The position numbers were made by a program, and so were the translations under genes. Source: Sulfurimonas sp. (GTDB lineage Bacteria > Campylobacterota > Campylobacteria > Campylobacterales > Sulfurimonadaceae). Taken from it: 14,107 bases of DNA. This document shows positions 5,920 to 13,724 of the stretch, piece after piece (position 1 is the first letter of the stretch; each line of letters opens with the position of its first letter). Location of the stretch: assembly GCA_012963655.1 (NCBI GenBank), contig DTVI01000246.1:1-14107 (forward strand), given 5' to 3'. The notes under the pieces are model-generated. The model ran no database searches. It had not been told where the DNA came from and worked only from the letters and a program-made list of their open reading frames with translations.

Positions 5920-8919
5920 ATGTTTCACCTTCCCCTTGTAAAATATCTTACACTTCCCGCTAACCACCAAATCTTGACCTGAAGTAAAGATATTTGCGCC
6001 CTTAGTAAGACTATCTTCGACTAAGGTTATGCTAGAGTTTTGTCTTAAACCTTTTTTCCAAATAAAAGAAGCCGTAGAGTCAATCAATCCAGCTCCTACA
6101 TTTACAAGCTTAGCCCCTGTTTTCAGTATCTCTTTTGGAGCACGACCAAGAATGACTACAGCCGTTCCCTTTGTATTTACAAGCTCCGGTTCTTTTATAT
6201 TACCTTCTAGCTTTTGCCTTAAAATTGCGCAGCCTTTATAATCTAAAATAGCTATTTCCAAATCTTTAATCTCACCATTTCGTTTTAAATCCATATTAAT
6301 TGCAAAACGAGACTTTTTCGTTGCAAGAGCAATATCTTTAGAAATAATCAAATCTTTAGTAATTTTCACATCAAATTCTAGCTCTGAAACCTGTGTTGAT
6401 AGACTTATATCATCATGCTTTGAAAAACGCTTTTGCACAAGTGAACTTCCCATAGCAAAGATATTAAGACCTAAGACATCTTGCACTTCTTGAAGACTTT
6501 TATCAATATCTATACCTACTATTTCAACATCCTTTGCTTCTAAATTATATGTCAAGCCTCCATTTAATAAGCCTTTTTTTACTACACTTTTTTCTTTTAT
6601 TATATTTTCTACATTCTTTATACTAAGATTTTCTAAGTTTATTTGTAGCTTCTCATTTTGAAGATTTATTTTCATTAATCCACCAAAGCTTCCTGTTTCA
6701 AGATGTATATCTGCTTTTTTTTTTACATAGTTTAAGGGGCCATGCAGGTGTAAGGGCCCATAAAGGTTTTGCTCAAATAAGGGTGCATATTTTGATAAGT
6801 TATTTATAATTAATTTCAACTCTGAATGAAAGCCCTCTTCATCATAAAGAAAAGGTTCTAAAGATATTTTCTCAGAACCATTTCTGAGTTCAATACTTCC
6901 TGAAATATCTTTTGAGGTATTAAGTCGACTTCCTAAAATAAGACTAAGGGATTTGTTCTTGTTTTTCACGACTAAAGGAAGATTGATATTAAGGTTTTTC
7001 TTCTTAAGATGATAAAAGACAAGTCCTTTAGAGATGACTAAGTGCTTATTATCAATCTGTGTCCAAAGATATAATTCATCTGAATTCAGCCTTCCCTTAA
7101 TTGTTATAGATAGGTTTTCATCTAAGCCTGTTTCTTTTTTATTTAGGCTTATTTCTTGACTTTTTAGCGAAAATTCTAAATTATCAAAATCACCATATAT
7201 ATTGAAGTCAAGCTTACCTTTAGCATAAGGTGCTTGTCCTGCTTGTTCTAATAAGTTTTCAAGTTTAAACTTTGTTCCATGAAGCTTAAGTTGATTTCCA
7301 TTAAGTGTGAAATGTATAGGTTTTTCAAAACTCTTTATTAAAGCCAGAAGTTCAAAGTTCTTATCATAAGAAAAACTTCCTTTAATATTTAGGCTGTCTT
7401 TTAACAGTAAGAGTGAGGGTTCAAGATCTAAGTTATACTTTCCAGTTAATCTTTTCTTTTCATACTTCACCTTATTTACACTAAGTGAGAGCTCTTTTGA
7501 TTTGGCTTCGAATTTGGCCTTTACTATCTTATTTTTATAAGAGCTGGAAAGGTTTATATCTATCAGGTCTTCAGTGTATGCTGTATCTATTTTGGCTTGT
7601 AAGTTAAGGAATTTAAGCTCTTTTAGATGTAAAGTAGAACTTTTAATGTCAAGATCTTTTGTATGAGCTTGTGTTAAAATATTAATATTTTCTAAGGTAC
7701 CAAGGGCTGAAATATTGATATCTTTAATTTCTGTTGTATCTATTCTTAATTTAGAACTTTGAAGTTTGGCTTCTATTTTATTGTTAACATAAGACCCCTC
7801 AGCATTAAATACTGACGAAAGATTTTGTTTCAACTTTACCATATAAGCTATCTTTTCTAGAGAAAGTTTTTCTGCCTTCCAGAATATACCATCATCATAT
7901 TTAAAGTCTAAGTTTCCACCTAGACTTTGTGTATTTAGCTTAAGTAGGAGTTTTTCAAGCTTATAGCTTAAGCTTCCTTTTGCCTCAAAGTCTCCTTGTA
8001 AGGAAATTCCTATTTCTTTCATCATTAACTCTAGTCTTTGTACTTCTTTGAGTTGTATGCTAAGGTCTGCCCTGGCTTCACTTGTATTTAAATCATAAAT
8101 TATATTTTTAACACTTAGTTTAGAAGAAGCAATACTCCCATCAAGATTAGCCCTAAGCTTTGTCTTATTATGCTCTCCCTTAATATTTAAAACAAAATCA
8201 TTATCTACTTTTTTAATTCGTAGATTAACCTTTCCATCAAAAGATTTTTTATTTGCATCATAATTAAACCAAATCCCTTTATATTCTATATTGGGGGCTG
8301 AAAAAATTGCATTAGCGTGTAAGTTATCATCAGTGCTTTTAAGATTTAAGTACAGGTCATTATATTCTTGCATATGAATCTTCACTTGTTCAGATTTTAC
8401 ATAAAGATATGAGTCATCATTTGTATGAAACCTCAGTAAGATATCAAGCTTTCCATCCAAGTCAACAGAAATATTGTTCTCTTCTTGTAACTTCCCTAAG
8501 CAAAGACTTGAAATATTTACATCTACTAACCAATCATCCTTTTTTTCAAGAACCTGAATCCTTGTCTTCGCATCCATAGTAAGAAGATTCGCATTAATCT
8601 CTAGATGATCTTTATAATACACAGTACCAGTCAGTGAAGAAGAAGCTTTTAAAGGATGGTAAACCTTGAAGGCATCAATATTTCCTTCATATGTCACATC
8701 TACTCCCAAGGGGTAGAGGCTATTTACTTTTATATGTGCAATGTTTTTTTCATTTTTTATACTTGCGTAAAGGTCTAGGCTAAGTACATTAAATTGAAGT
8801 GTTTTTACGGGAGTATCTAAGAGCGAAGAAAGAGCACCTTCTAAGATAGAAATAGATATTGGCTTAAAAAAAATCCCTAAGAGTAAAAGAATTAAAAGAA
8901 AGAGAAATATCTTTTTCAA
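5911..8919 (-). CDS. Large AsmA-like envelope protein
   Basis: A 1002-residue protein with one N-terminal membrane segment (about 4-20, MKKIFLFLLILLLLGIFF) and then almost 980 residues of short alternating polar/hydrophobic strands. Examples are LEINANLLTMDAKTRIQV and LSLSVNKVKYEKKRLTGKYN. It ends in a more distinctive C-terminal region (RAPKEILKTGAKLVNVGAGL, then CKIFYKGKVKHP). This plan, a single anchor plus a long beta-rich periplasmic body, fits the AsmA/YhdP/TamB superfamily, whose studied members bridge the periplasm and help move phospholipids to the outer membrane. No specific family name can be assigned from sight. The start is TTG at 8917-8919 with a weak GAAGAA upstream; no in-frame ATG, GTG or better start lies between it and the previous stop. 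It follows the small secreted protein by 11 nt, so they form an operon. Confidence 0.72.
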   Translation of the reverse strand: MKKIFLFLLILLLLGIFFKPISISILEGALSSLLDTPVKTLQFNVLSLDLYASIKNEKNIAHIKVNSLYPLGVDVTYEGNIDAFKVYHPLKASSSLTGTVYYKDHLEINANLLTMDAKTRIQVLEKKDDWLVDVNISSLCLGKLQEENNISVDLDGKLDILLRFHTNDDSYLYVKSEQVKIHMQEYNDLYLNLKSTDDNLHANAIFSAPNIEYKGIWFNYDANKKSFDGKVNLRIKKVDNDFVLNIKGEHNKTKLRANLDGSIASSKLSVKNIIYDLNTSEARADLSIQLKEVQRLELMMKEIGISLQGDFEAKGSLSYKLEKLLLKLNTQSLGGNLDFKYDDGIFWKAEKLSLEKIAYMVKLKQNLSSVFNAEGSYVNNKIEAKLQSSKLRIDTTEIKDINISALGTLENINILTQAHTKDLDIKSSTLHLKELKFLNLQAKIDTAYTEDLIDINLSSSYKNKIVKAKFEAKSKELSLSVNKVKYEKKRLTGKYNLDLEPSLLLLKDSLNIKGSFSYDKNFELLALIKSFEKPIHFTLNGNQLKLHGTKFKLENLLEQAGQAPYAKGKLDFNIYGDFDNLEFSLKSQEISLNKKETGLDENLSITIKGRLNSDELYLWTQIDNKHLVISKGLVFYHLKKKNLNINLPLVVKNKNKSLSLILGSRLNTSKDISGSIELRNGSEKISLEPFLYDEEGFHSELKLIINNLSKYAPLFEQNLYGPLHLHGPLNYVKKKADIHLETGSFGGLMKINLQNEKLQINLENLSIKNVENIIKEKSVVKKGLLNGGLTYNLEAKDVEIVGIDIDKSLQEVQDVLGLNIFAMGSSLVQKRFSKHDDISLSTQVSELEFDVKITKDLIISKDIALATKKSRFAINMDLKRNGEIKDLEIAILDYKGCAILRQKLEGNIKEPELVNTKGTAVVILGRAPKEILKTGAKLVNVGAGLIDSTASFIWKKGLRQNSSITLVEDSLTKGANIFTSGQDLVVSGKCKIFYKGKVKHPH

Positions 8920-8930
8920 AATGTTCTTCG

Positions 8931-9278
8931 TTAGAACTTATAAATAATATTATCTTGTCCAGGTTGTTCAATTTGTATACCCTTGTTTGTGGTGTATACA
9001 ATATCCCCTGTTTGCTTTAAAAGCACTTTTAATACTTCGCTATTTTTGCCTGTATAGTCTAGTATTTGTATTTTTGTATTTTTATCAATAATTTTACAGT
9101 TATGAGCCATCATCCACATCTCTAACTCAATCCCACCTTTTTCAAGGATATGTGTTTTAGAGTAGGTTTTTAGTTCTATTAAAGTTTCCTCAGAAGAACA
9201 AACTCCTATGGTCTTTTTAACATAATCAGCATGTACCCCTAATGTTAGTAAAATACTTAAGAATAATATAGCTTTCAT
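8931..9278 (-). CDS. Small secreted protein, unknown function
   Basis: A 115-residue protein with a signal peptide (MKAILFLSILLTLGVHA, likely cleaved before Asp18) and a mature part of mostly beta-strand character. It has two cysteines (Cys27 and Cys61) that could form a disulfide. KIQILDYTGKNSEVLKVLLK recalls small SH3-like folds, but I do not recognise a family. The frame also opens at a TTG (9282-9284), but the ATG at 9276-9278 is chosen because AAGGGG lies 6 nt upstream of it. An extended -10 promoter sits just upstream (9300-9308). It is the first gene of an operon with the AsmA-like gene, so a periplasmic or outer-membrane role alongside that protein is likely but unproven. Confidence 0.75.
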   Translation of the reverse strand: MKAILFLSILLTLGVHADYVKKTIGVCSSEETLIELKTYSKTHILEKGGIELEMWMMAHNCKIIDKNTKIQILDYTGKNSEVLKVLLKQTGDIVYTTNKGIQIEQPGQDNIIYKF

Positions 9279-9299
9279 TGACAACCCCTTTTTGAAAGG

Positions 9300-9308
9300 A
9301 TTATATCA
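9300..9308 (-). promoter_or_regulatory. Extended -10 promoter of the small secreted protein/AsmA-like operon
   Basis: On the minus strand TGATATAAT is a perfect extended -10 (TGnTATAAT). The predicted start near 9293 gives a leader of about 15 nt containing the AAGGGG ribosome site. No good -35 is visible, which is common in Campylobacterota promoters. It overlaps the last codons of the relic frame at 9301-9684. Confidence 0.55.
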
Positions 9309-9684
9309 TTTTAAAAGCTGTAAGTAAGAAAAACAAGACACCATCCTCATCTAAACTATTTGTCCCAATAACTTCAAATTTTGAAAACTGGGAAAATTTA
9401 GATGATACTTGGAGATACCCAAGACCAAAGTGAAGCTTAGAATTTTCTTCTTCCTTCAGGATAAGACCTACCTTATAGGCTTCATCTTGCAAAAAATAAC
9501 TCATATTTATCTTTCCAGCATATACACTAACTTAATCATTAATATTAATGTCTCAATAGCTAATAAGTTCATCTTCATCCCTAGGATCAGCGGCCATAAA
9601 ATGTGGTGATTGTGTTAATTTTAGCCTTGAAATATCTTTAATACTTCCATCTACTAAAAATGCACCTTCACTATCATCTCTTTT
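9301..9684 (-). pseudogene. Relic gene with two in-frame stops, probably outer-membrane beta-barrel
   Basis: One minus-strand frame reads coherently from 9684 to the TAA at 9301-9303 but is broken by TGA (9553-9555) and TAA (9532-9534). Before the stops it reads DDSEGAFLVDGSIKDISRLK and then QSPHFMAADPRDEDELISY. Between them is DININD, and after them VSVYAGKINMSYFLQDEAYK, LHFGLGYLQVSSKFS and LFFLLTAFKMI. Alternating residues in the last part look like beta-barrel strands. The 5' end is missing (in-frame TAA at 9685-9687, no start). Because coding character continues in a single frame through both stops, a decayed, front-truncated gene fits better than two small genes. The segment from the ATG at 9504 alone would encode 67 residues, but it lacks a good ribosome site. 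Confidence 0.6.
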
Positions 9685-9723
9685 TTAGCGAAGATATGTT
9701 ATTTTTTCATATATATATACTTT

Positions 9724-9727
9724 GGAG
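9724..9727 (+). promoter_or_regulatory. Ribosome binding site fixing a TTG start for msbA
   Basis: GGAG at 9724-9727 is 5 nt upstream of TTG 9733-9735, ideal spacing. The first in-frame ATG is 27 codons into the protein, inside the first membrane helix, so the TTG is the natural start. Confidence 0.7.
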
Positions 9728-9732
9728 ACTTT

Positions 9733-11442
9733 TTGAAAGAAACTTTTAGACGTTATAAGCCCTATTTTAAAAACTATAAATTTTATTATTTTCTAGTACT
9801 TATTGGTATTTTAATGACTGTTAGTGCTACGATGGCCACCGCTGAGATCATGAAGTGGATTATTGATGACATGTTTGTTGATAAAAATCCAGACATGCTT
9901 ATCTTAGTGCCTCTAGGACTCATTTCCATCTATACCATCAAGGCTTTAGGGTCTTATATACAAACTATTTTCATGCAACTTATAGGTTTAAATATCATTA
10001 CAAAAGTCCGTGAAGAACTGCTTGAGAAGATCATCTCAATGGATATGATGTTTTTATTTAAAAACCAAAGTGGTGAGCTTATATCCCGTGTAACCAATGA
10101 CATCACAAGAGTTCAGTACTTTGTAGCCAACATGCTTCCGGACCTTGTTAAAAATACACTTACAGCCATTGGTCTTGTGGCATATGTTATTTATATGAAT
10201 CCTTATCTTGCCTTTTATTCTCTAGTAGTTATGCCCATAGTTATTTATCCACTTATCTTAATTACAAAACGACTTAAAAGACTGTCTCATAAGTCACAAG
10301 AAAAAAATGCAGATGTAGTAACACGGCTTACTGAGGTCTTTAACAATAATGAGGTCATTAAGGCTAATGCCACTGAGAAGTTCGAGATGAACCGTTTTTC
10401 TAAGGAAAATTGGCAGTTTTATAAGTTCACTATGAAAAGTGTTTATACCAACGCATTAGTCTCTCCTATGATGGAAATTATTGGAGCTAGTGGATTAGCC
10501 GCTGTTATTTATATGGGTGGACAAGAAGTGTATCAAGAAAGAATGACCCAGGGTGAATTCATTGCTTTTTTAACCGCCGTTGGACTAATCTTTGATCCAA
10601 TCCGAAGAGTTAGTTCGATTTATGGAAAGATACAAGACTCTATTGCCGCTACTGAGCGTATCTTTCATATTTTTGATGCAAAAACAGCCATCAATGATGG
10701 TTCAATCCTACTTCAAGAGGATATACATTCTATTAGCTTTAAAAATGTAACTTTAAAATATGACGATATGACTGCTCTGAAAGAGATAAATCTAGAAGTT
10801 AAAAGTGGACAAAACATTGCCCTTGTTGGAGATAGTGGTGGAGGAAAGTCCTCTTTAGTGAATCTTATGCTTCGTTTTTATGATGTAAATGAAGGTGAAC
10901 TTTTAGTTAATGGCACCAATATATCCGACCTTAAACAAGACTCTTTACGCCATCATATTTCAGTAGTATCTCAGCGTGTTTATATCTTCCAAGATAGCTT
11001 GAGTGCCAATGTAGCCTATGGTGAAAATGAAATAAATGAAGAAAGAGTACATGAAGCATTAAAACTTGCAGATGCGAGTAGTTTTGTTGAAAGCCTTGAA
11101 GAAGGTATTTATACTCAAATGGATGAGGCAGGGACTAATCTTTCAGGGGGGCAAAGACAGCGCATTGCCATTGCCCGAGCCATATATAAACATGCTTCTT
11201 TACTTATCTTTGATGAGGCAACCTCAGCCCTAGACAACAAAAGTGAAAAACGCATTCAAGACGCAATCTCTGCTTATACAAAAGACAAGATAACCTTTAC
11301 CATTGCCCACAGGTTAAGCACAGTAGAAGACGCCGATATCATTCTTGTTTTTAAAGATGGTACTATCGTCGATAGAGGAACACATCAAGAACTTCTAAAT
11401 AATTCAACTGAATACCAAAGACTTTCAGGAGTAATGTCATGA
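9733..11442 (+). CDS. msbA: Lipid A/LOS-core flippase, ABC transporter MsbA-type
   Basis: A 569-residue half-transporter with an N-terminal six-helix membrane domain (about 18-305) fused to an ATPase domain. ATPase motifs are the Walker A GDSGGGKSS (366-374), the signature LSGGQ (470-474), the Walker B LLIFDEATSAL with Asp494 and Glu495, and the H-loop His526 in TIAHRLST. MsbA-type homodimers flip lipid A-core across the inner membrane using ATP. Length and the adjoining heptosyltransferase gene support MsbA over a multidrug exporter of the same fold. It overlaps waaC by 4 nt (ATGA), so the two are translationally coupled. The upstream 9685-9732 stretch is very AT-rich and should hold the promoter, but no element can be chosen with confidence. 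Confidence 0.88.
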   Translation: MKETFRRYKPYFKNYKFYYFLVLIGILMTVSATMATAEIMKWIIDDMFVDKNPDMLILVPLGLISIYTIKALGSYIQTIFMQLIGLNIITKVREELLEKIISMDMMFLFKNQSGELISRVTNDITRVQYFVANMLPDLVKNTLTAIGLVAYVIYMNPYLAFYSLVVMPIVIYPLILITKRLKRLSHKSQEKNADVVTRLTEVFNNNEVIKANATEKFEMNRFSKENWQFYKFTMKSVYTNALVSPMMEIIGASGLAAVIYMGGQEVYQERMTQGEFIAFLTAVGLIFDPIRRVSSIYGKIQDSIAATERIFHIFDAKTAINDGSILLQEDIHSISFKNVTLKYDDMTALKEINLEVKSGQNIALVGDSGGGKSSLVNLMLRFYDVNEGELLVNGTNISDLKQDSLRHHISVVSQRVYIFQDSLSANVAYGENEINEERVHEALKLADASSFVESLEEGIYTQMDEAGTNLSGGQRQRIAIARAIYKHASLLIFDEATSALDNKSEKRIQDAISAYTKDKITFTIAHRLSTVEDADIILVFKDGTIVDRGTHQELLNNSTEYQRLSGVMS

Positions 11443-12434
11443 AGATAGCCATCGTTAGACTAAGTGCCATGGGAGACATTATCCATAGCGCGATTGCCTT
11501 ACAGTTTATAAAAGTTAAATATCCTCAAGCTCAAATAGACTGGATAGTCGAAAAGTCTATGGCGGCTGTTTTAGAGTTTAACCCTGATATAAACACTATC
11601 ATCCCAATAGAACTTAAAAAATTTAAAAAAACAAAAAAACTATCAGATTTATTTTCACAAATAAAGATTTTAAAGAATTTAGAGACCTATGATTATATTA
11701 TTGATATGCAAGGACTTTTAAAGTCAGCAATTGCCACAAAATTTATCAAGGGTGAGTCTCATGGATATGATAAAAATAGCATCCGAGAGGGCATAGCTTC
11801 TTACCTTTATAAACATACCTATACCCTTGCTTATGATATGAATACAATTGACCGAAATGTAGGTGTAGTATCTCAAGCCTTAGATTTAGGAGTGGGTTCC
11901 AAAGAGATACTTTCTAAACAAGCTTTCTTGTTTTATAAAGATGAAGACCCTATTATTTATGACTACCTAAGTAAAGACAAAAAAAATATCATCTTTGTAA
12001 TAGGTTCTACTTGGCCATCAAGAAACTATCCAAAAGAACAGTTTGTCGAACTAGCTAATGCACTTAAAGAAAATGTTATCGTTATCTGGGGAAGTGACGA
12101 AGAAAAGGCTGACGCAGAGTTTATAGAAGAACATTCACAATACGCTAAGGTTATCCCTAGAACCAATTTAAACACGCTCAAAGCACTTATAGACAAGTCA
12201 GACCTACTAATCGGAAACGACACAGGACCCACCCATATGGCTTGGGGCATGAACAAGCCTTCTATAACTATATTTGGCCCTACTCCAACATCTAGAATCT
12301 ATGTGACAGATATTAACAAGCTTGTAGACTCACCCTCGAAGGTAGATCCTTTTAAGCTAAATAAGTTAGATTTTTCAATTAAAGAGATATCGGTGAGTGA
12401 GATTTACAAGCTTACTTTAGAACTAATATCGTGA
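11439..12434 (+). CDS. waaC: ADP-heptose:LPS heptosyltransferase I
   Basis: A 331-residue GT9-family glycosyltransferase. The N-terminal KIAIVRLSAMGDIIHS carries the conserved Asp13 (the likely catalytic base in WaaC), and the C-terminal domain has GNDTGPTHMAWGMNKPSITI (259 onward), then FGPTPTSR, which form the ADP-heptose site. WaaC adds the first L-glycero-D-manno-heptose to Kdo of lipid A-Kdo at the cytoplasmic face of the inner membrane, starting the inner core. Length is normal. The start overlaps the msbA stop. The last 31 nt overlap the 3' end of the convergent waaL gene. Confidence 0.93.
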   Translation: MKIAIVRLSAMGDIIHSAIALQFIKVKYPQAQIDWIVEKSMAAVLEFNPDINTIIPIELKKFKKTKKLSDLFSQIKILKNLETYDYIIDMQGLLKSAIATKFIKGESHGYDKNSIREGIASYLYKHTYTLAYDMNTIDRNVGVVSQALDLGVGSKEILSKQAFLFYKDEDPIIYDYLSKDKKNIIFVIGSTWPSRNYPKEQFVELANALKENVIVIWGSDEEKADAEFIEEHSQYAKVIPRTNLNTLKALIDKSDLLIGNDTGPTHMAWGMNKPSITIFGPTPTSRIYVTDINKLVDSPSKVDPFKLNKLDFSIKEISVSEIYKLTLELIS

Positions 12435-13654
12435 TCTTCTTTATTTAGCAATCCAGCAATAAATAATCCTGTAAATAATATAAAGATTGAAGTTCCATAA
12501 CTTCTTCCAAAGTATAAAGATGAAAAACCAGCAGCAGCAAACATTAAGATGAAGAACATGCTTAGTTCTTTAATCTCTTTTTCTTTTATATTCATTTTAA
12601 AATAGTTGAAATAAACGACAAGTAATAACACTAAACCTATAATTCCAATTTGAACAGCTACATTTAAGTATTGATTATGAAAGTGATTTCTTGCCATCTC
12701 ACCTTGTCTTTTTAGCGGGACACCATAACTTTCTTTCTCGAAAATATTAGCTATTGCTGTCCCATAATCTCCAACACCAACGCCAATAAGAGGATTGCTT
12801 TTAATTGATTCAAATGCAATTAACCAATACACAACTCTATTGCCCCAACTTGTATTATAATTATGATTCAAAGCTTTAGTAATATCCTGTTGAGCAAGTA
12901 TCACTCGTGATTTAAAATGATTACTTAAATTAAAAGCAGAAACAAAAATCACAGATACTATTACAGATGATAATATAATAGATTTAAATGAAAATTTATA
13001 ATGTATAATTACCGTTGTAAAAACACCTATAATAAAAACTAATTGTCCCATCCGACCAGTATTAATAAACAAGTTTCCCATGATTGATATAAAAAACAGT
13101 GTATATAATATCTTCTCTTTTAACCTATATCTATCTACTAATATTCTGTTAAAAAGAATTGTTGCAGTAAAGGCCAAATAAAATCCATAGGTTTCATGAC
13201 TCATAAAAGGAGATGGATACTCTTTTCCATGTCCTCTAATCTCCCAAAACTCAAAAAACATTCCATAGGCCAGAACCTCACTTATAAACATCCCAAAAAT
13301 AAAAGCTGTTATAATTTTATATATCTGTTCAATTTTTAAGTTCAGTGCTATTGCAAATATTGCAATCCAAGATAAGAAATGTCTTAAGTCATCAAATCCC
13401 CACTTCAAGTTATCTGTCCATAAAATAGACACTGACATTAACGAAATAAAGGCAACCATAGTTATAAAAATTGTTTCTTTTTTAAGAATTTTAAAATGTT
13501 CTTTATAATTTCCTTGTAATATTAAAAGGAATATCATTAAAAAAGGAAACAAGCTATTACTAGCCTTTGCTAATGGCATCATAAATGCAAAGAACAGTAA
13601 AGAATAAAAATATATCTTACTAAAATCAATACTCGTAATAAAATTTTTATACAC
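12404..13654 (-). CDS. O-antigen ligase/polymerase family membrane protein (WaaL-like)
   Basis: A 416-residue polytopic protein with about ten to twelve membrane helices and one large periplasmic loop (about residues 244-323). Family landmarks are an Arg in NTGRMGQ (Arg201), SNPLIGVGVGDYG before the end of the loop, and HFHNQYL (324-330), the conserved His region of Wzy_C/WaaL ligases. WaaL joins undecaprenyl-linked polymer to lipid A-core in the periplasm. Position beside waaC and a LOS kinase favours ligase over Wzy polymerase, but sequence alone does not settle it. A GTG start at 13652-13654 is preferred because AAGG (13661-13664) lies 6 nt from it; the ATG at 13658-13660, two codons earlier, abuts that AAGG. 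It shares a palindromic promoter with the divergent kinase gene. Confidence 0.85.
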   Translation of the reverse strand: MYKNFITSIDFSKIYFYSLLFFAFMMPLAKASNSLFPFLMIFLLILQGNYKEHFKILKKETIFITMVAFISLMSVSILWTDNLKWGFDDLRHFLSWIAIFAIALNLKIEQIYKIITAFIFGMFISEVLAYGMFFEFWEIRGHGKEYPSPFMSHETYGFYLAFTATILFNRILVDRYRLKEKILYTLFFISIMGNLFINTGRMGQLVFIIGVFTTVIIHYKFSFKSIILSSVIVSVIFVSAFNLSNHFKSRVILAQQDITKALNHNYNTSWGNRVVYWLIAFESIKSNPLIGVGVGDYGTAIANIFEKESYGVPLKRQGEMARNHFHNQYLNVAVQIGIIGLVLLLVVYFNYFKMNIKEKEIKELSMFFILMFAAAGFSSLYFGRSYGTSIFILFTGLFIAGLLNKEDHDISSKVSL

Positions 13655-13660
13655 AAACAT

Positions 13661-13716
13661 CCTTATTTTATGGTGAAATCATATCATATCTGATATAATT
13701 TCACCATAAAATAAGG
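13661..13716. promoter_or_regulatory. 56-bp near-perfect palindrome forming a mirror-image divergent promoter
   Basis: Arm CCTTATTTTATGGTGAAAT (13661-13679) is the exact reverse complement of 13698-13716. One mismatch (13680/13697), a further 6-bp stem (ATATCA/TGATAT) and a 4-nt centre TATC complete it. The plus strand has an extended -10 TGATATAAT (13691-13699). The minus strand has TGATATGAT (13678-13686). Each is followed by TTCACCATAAAATAAGG, whose AAGG is the ribosome site of the respective gene (8 nt to the kinase ATG, 6 nt to the waaL GTG). Both genes would thus carry near-identical 5' leaders. Confidence 0.75.
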
Positions 13717-13724
13717 CTAAAACT

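Noticed and set aside
9532..9555. Recoding (selenocysteine or readthrough) at the TGA in the relic frame
   Set aside because: A second in-frame stop, TAA, follows six codons later, there is no start codon upstream, and no SECIS-like hairpin stands out. Decay is simpler.
9716..9721. TATACT as the -10 of msbA
   Set aside because: Transcription would start near 9728, after the GGAG ribosome site at 9724-9727, leaving the message without it.
12026..12256. 76-codon minus-strand open frame inside waaC
   Set aside because: Lies wholly antisense to conserved waaC motifs, including GNDTGPTH, so its composition is a shadow of that gene.
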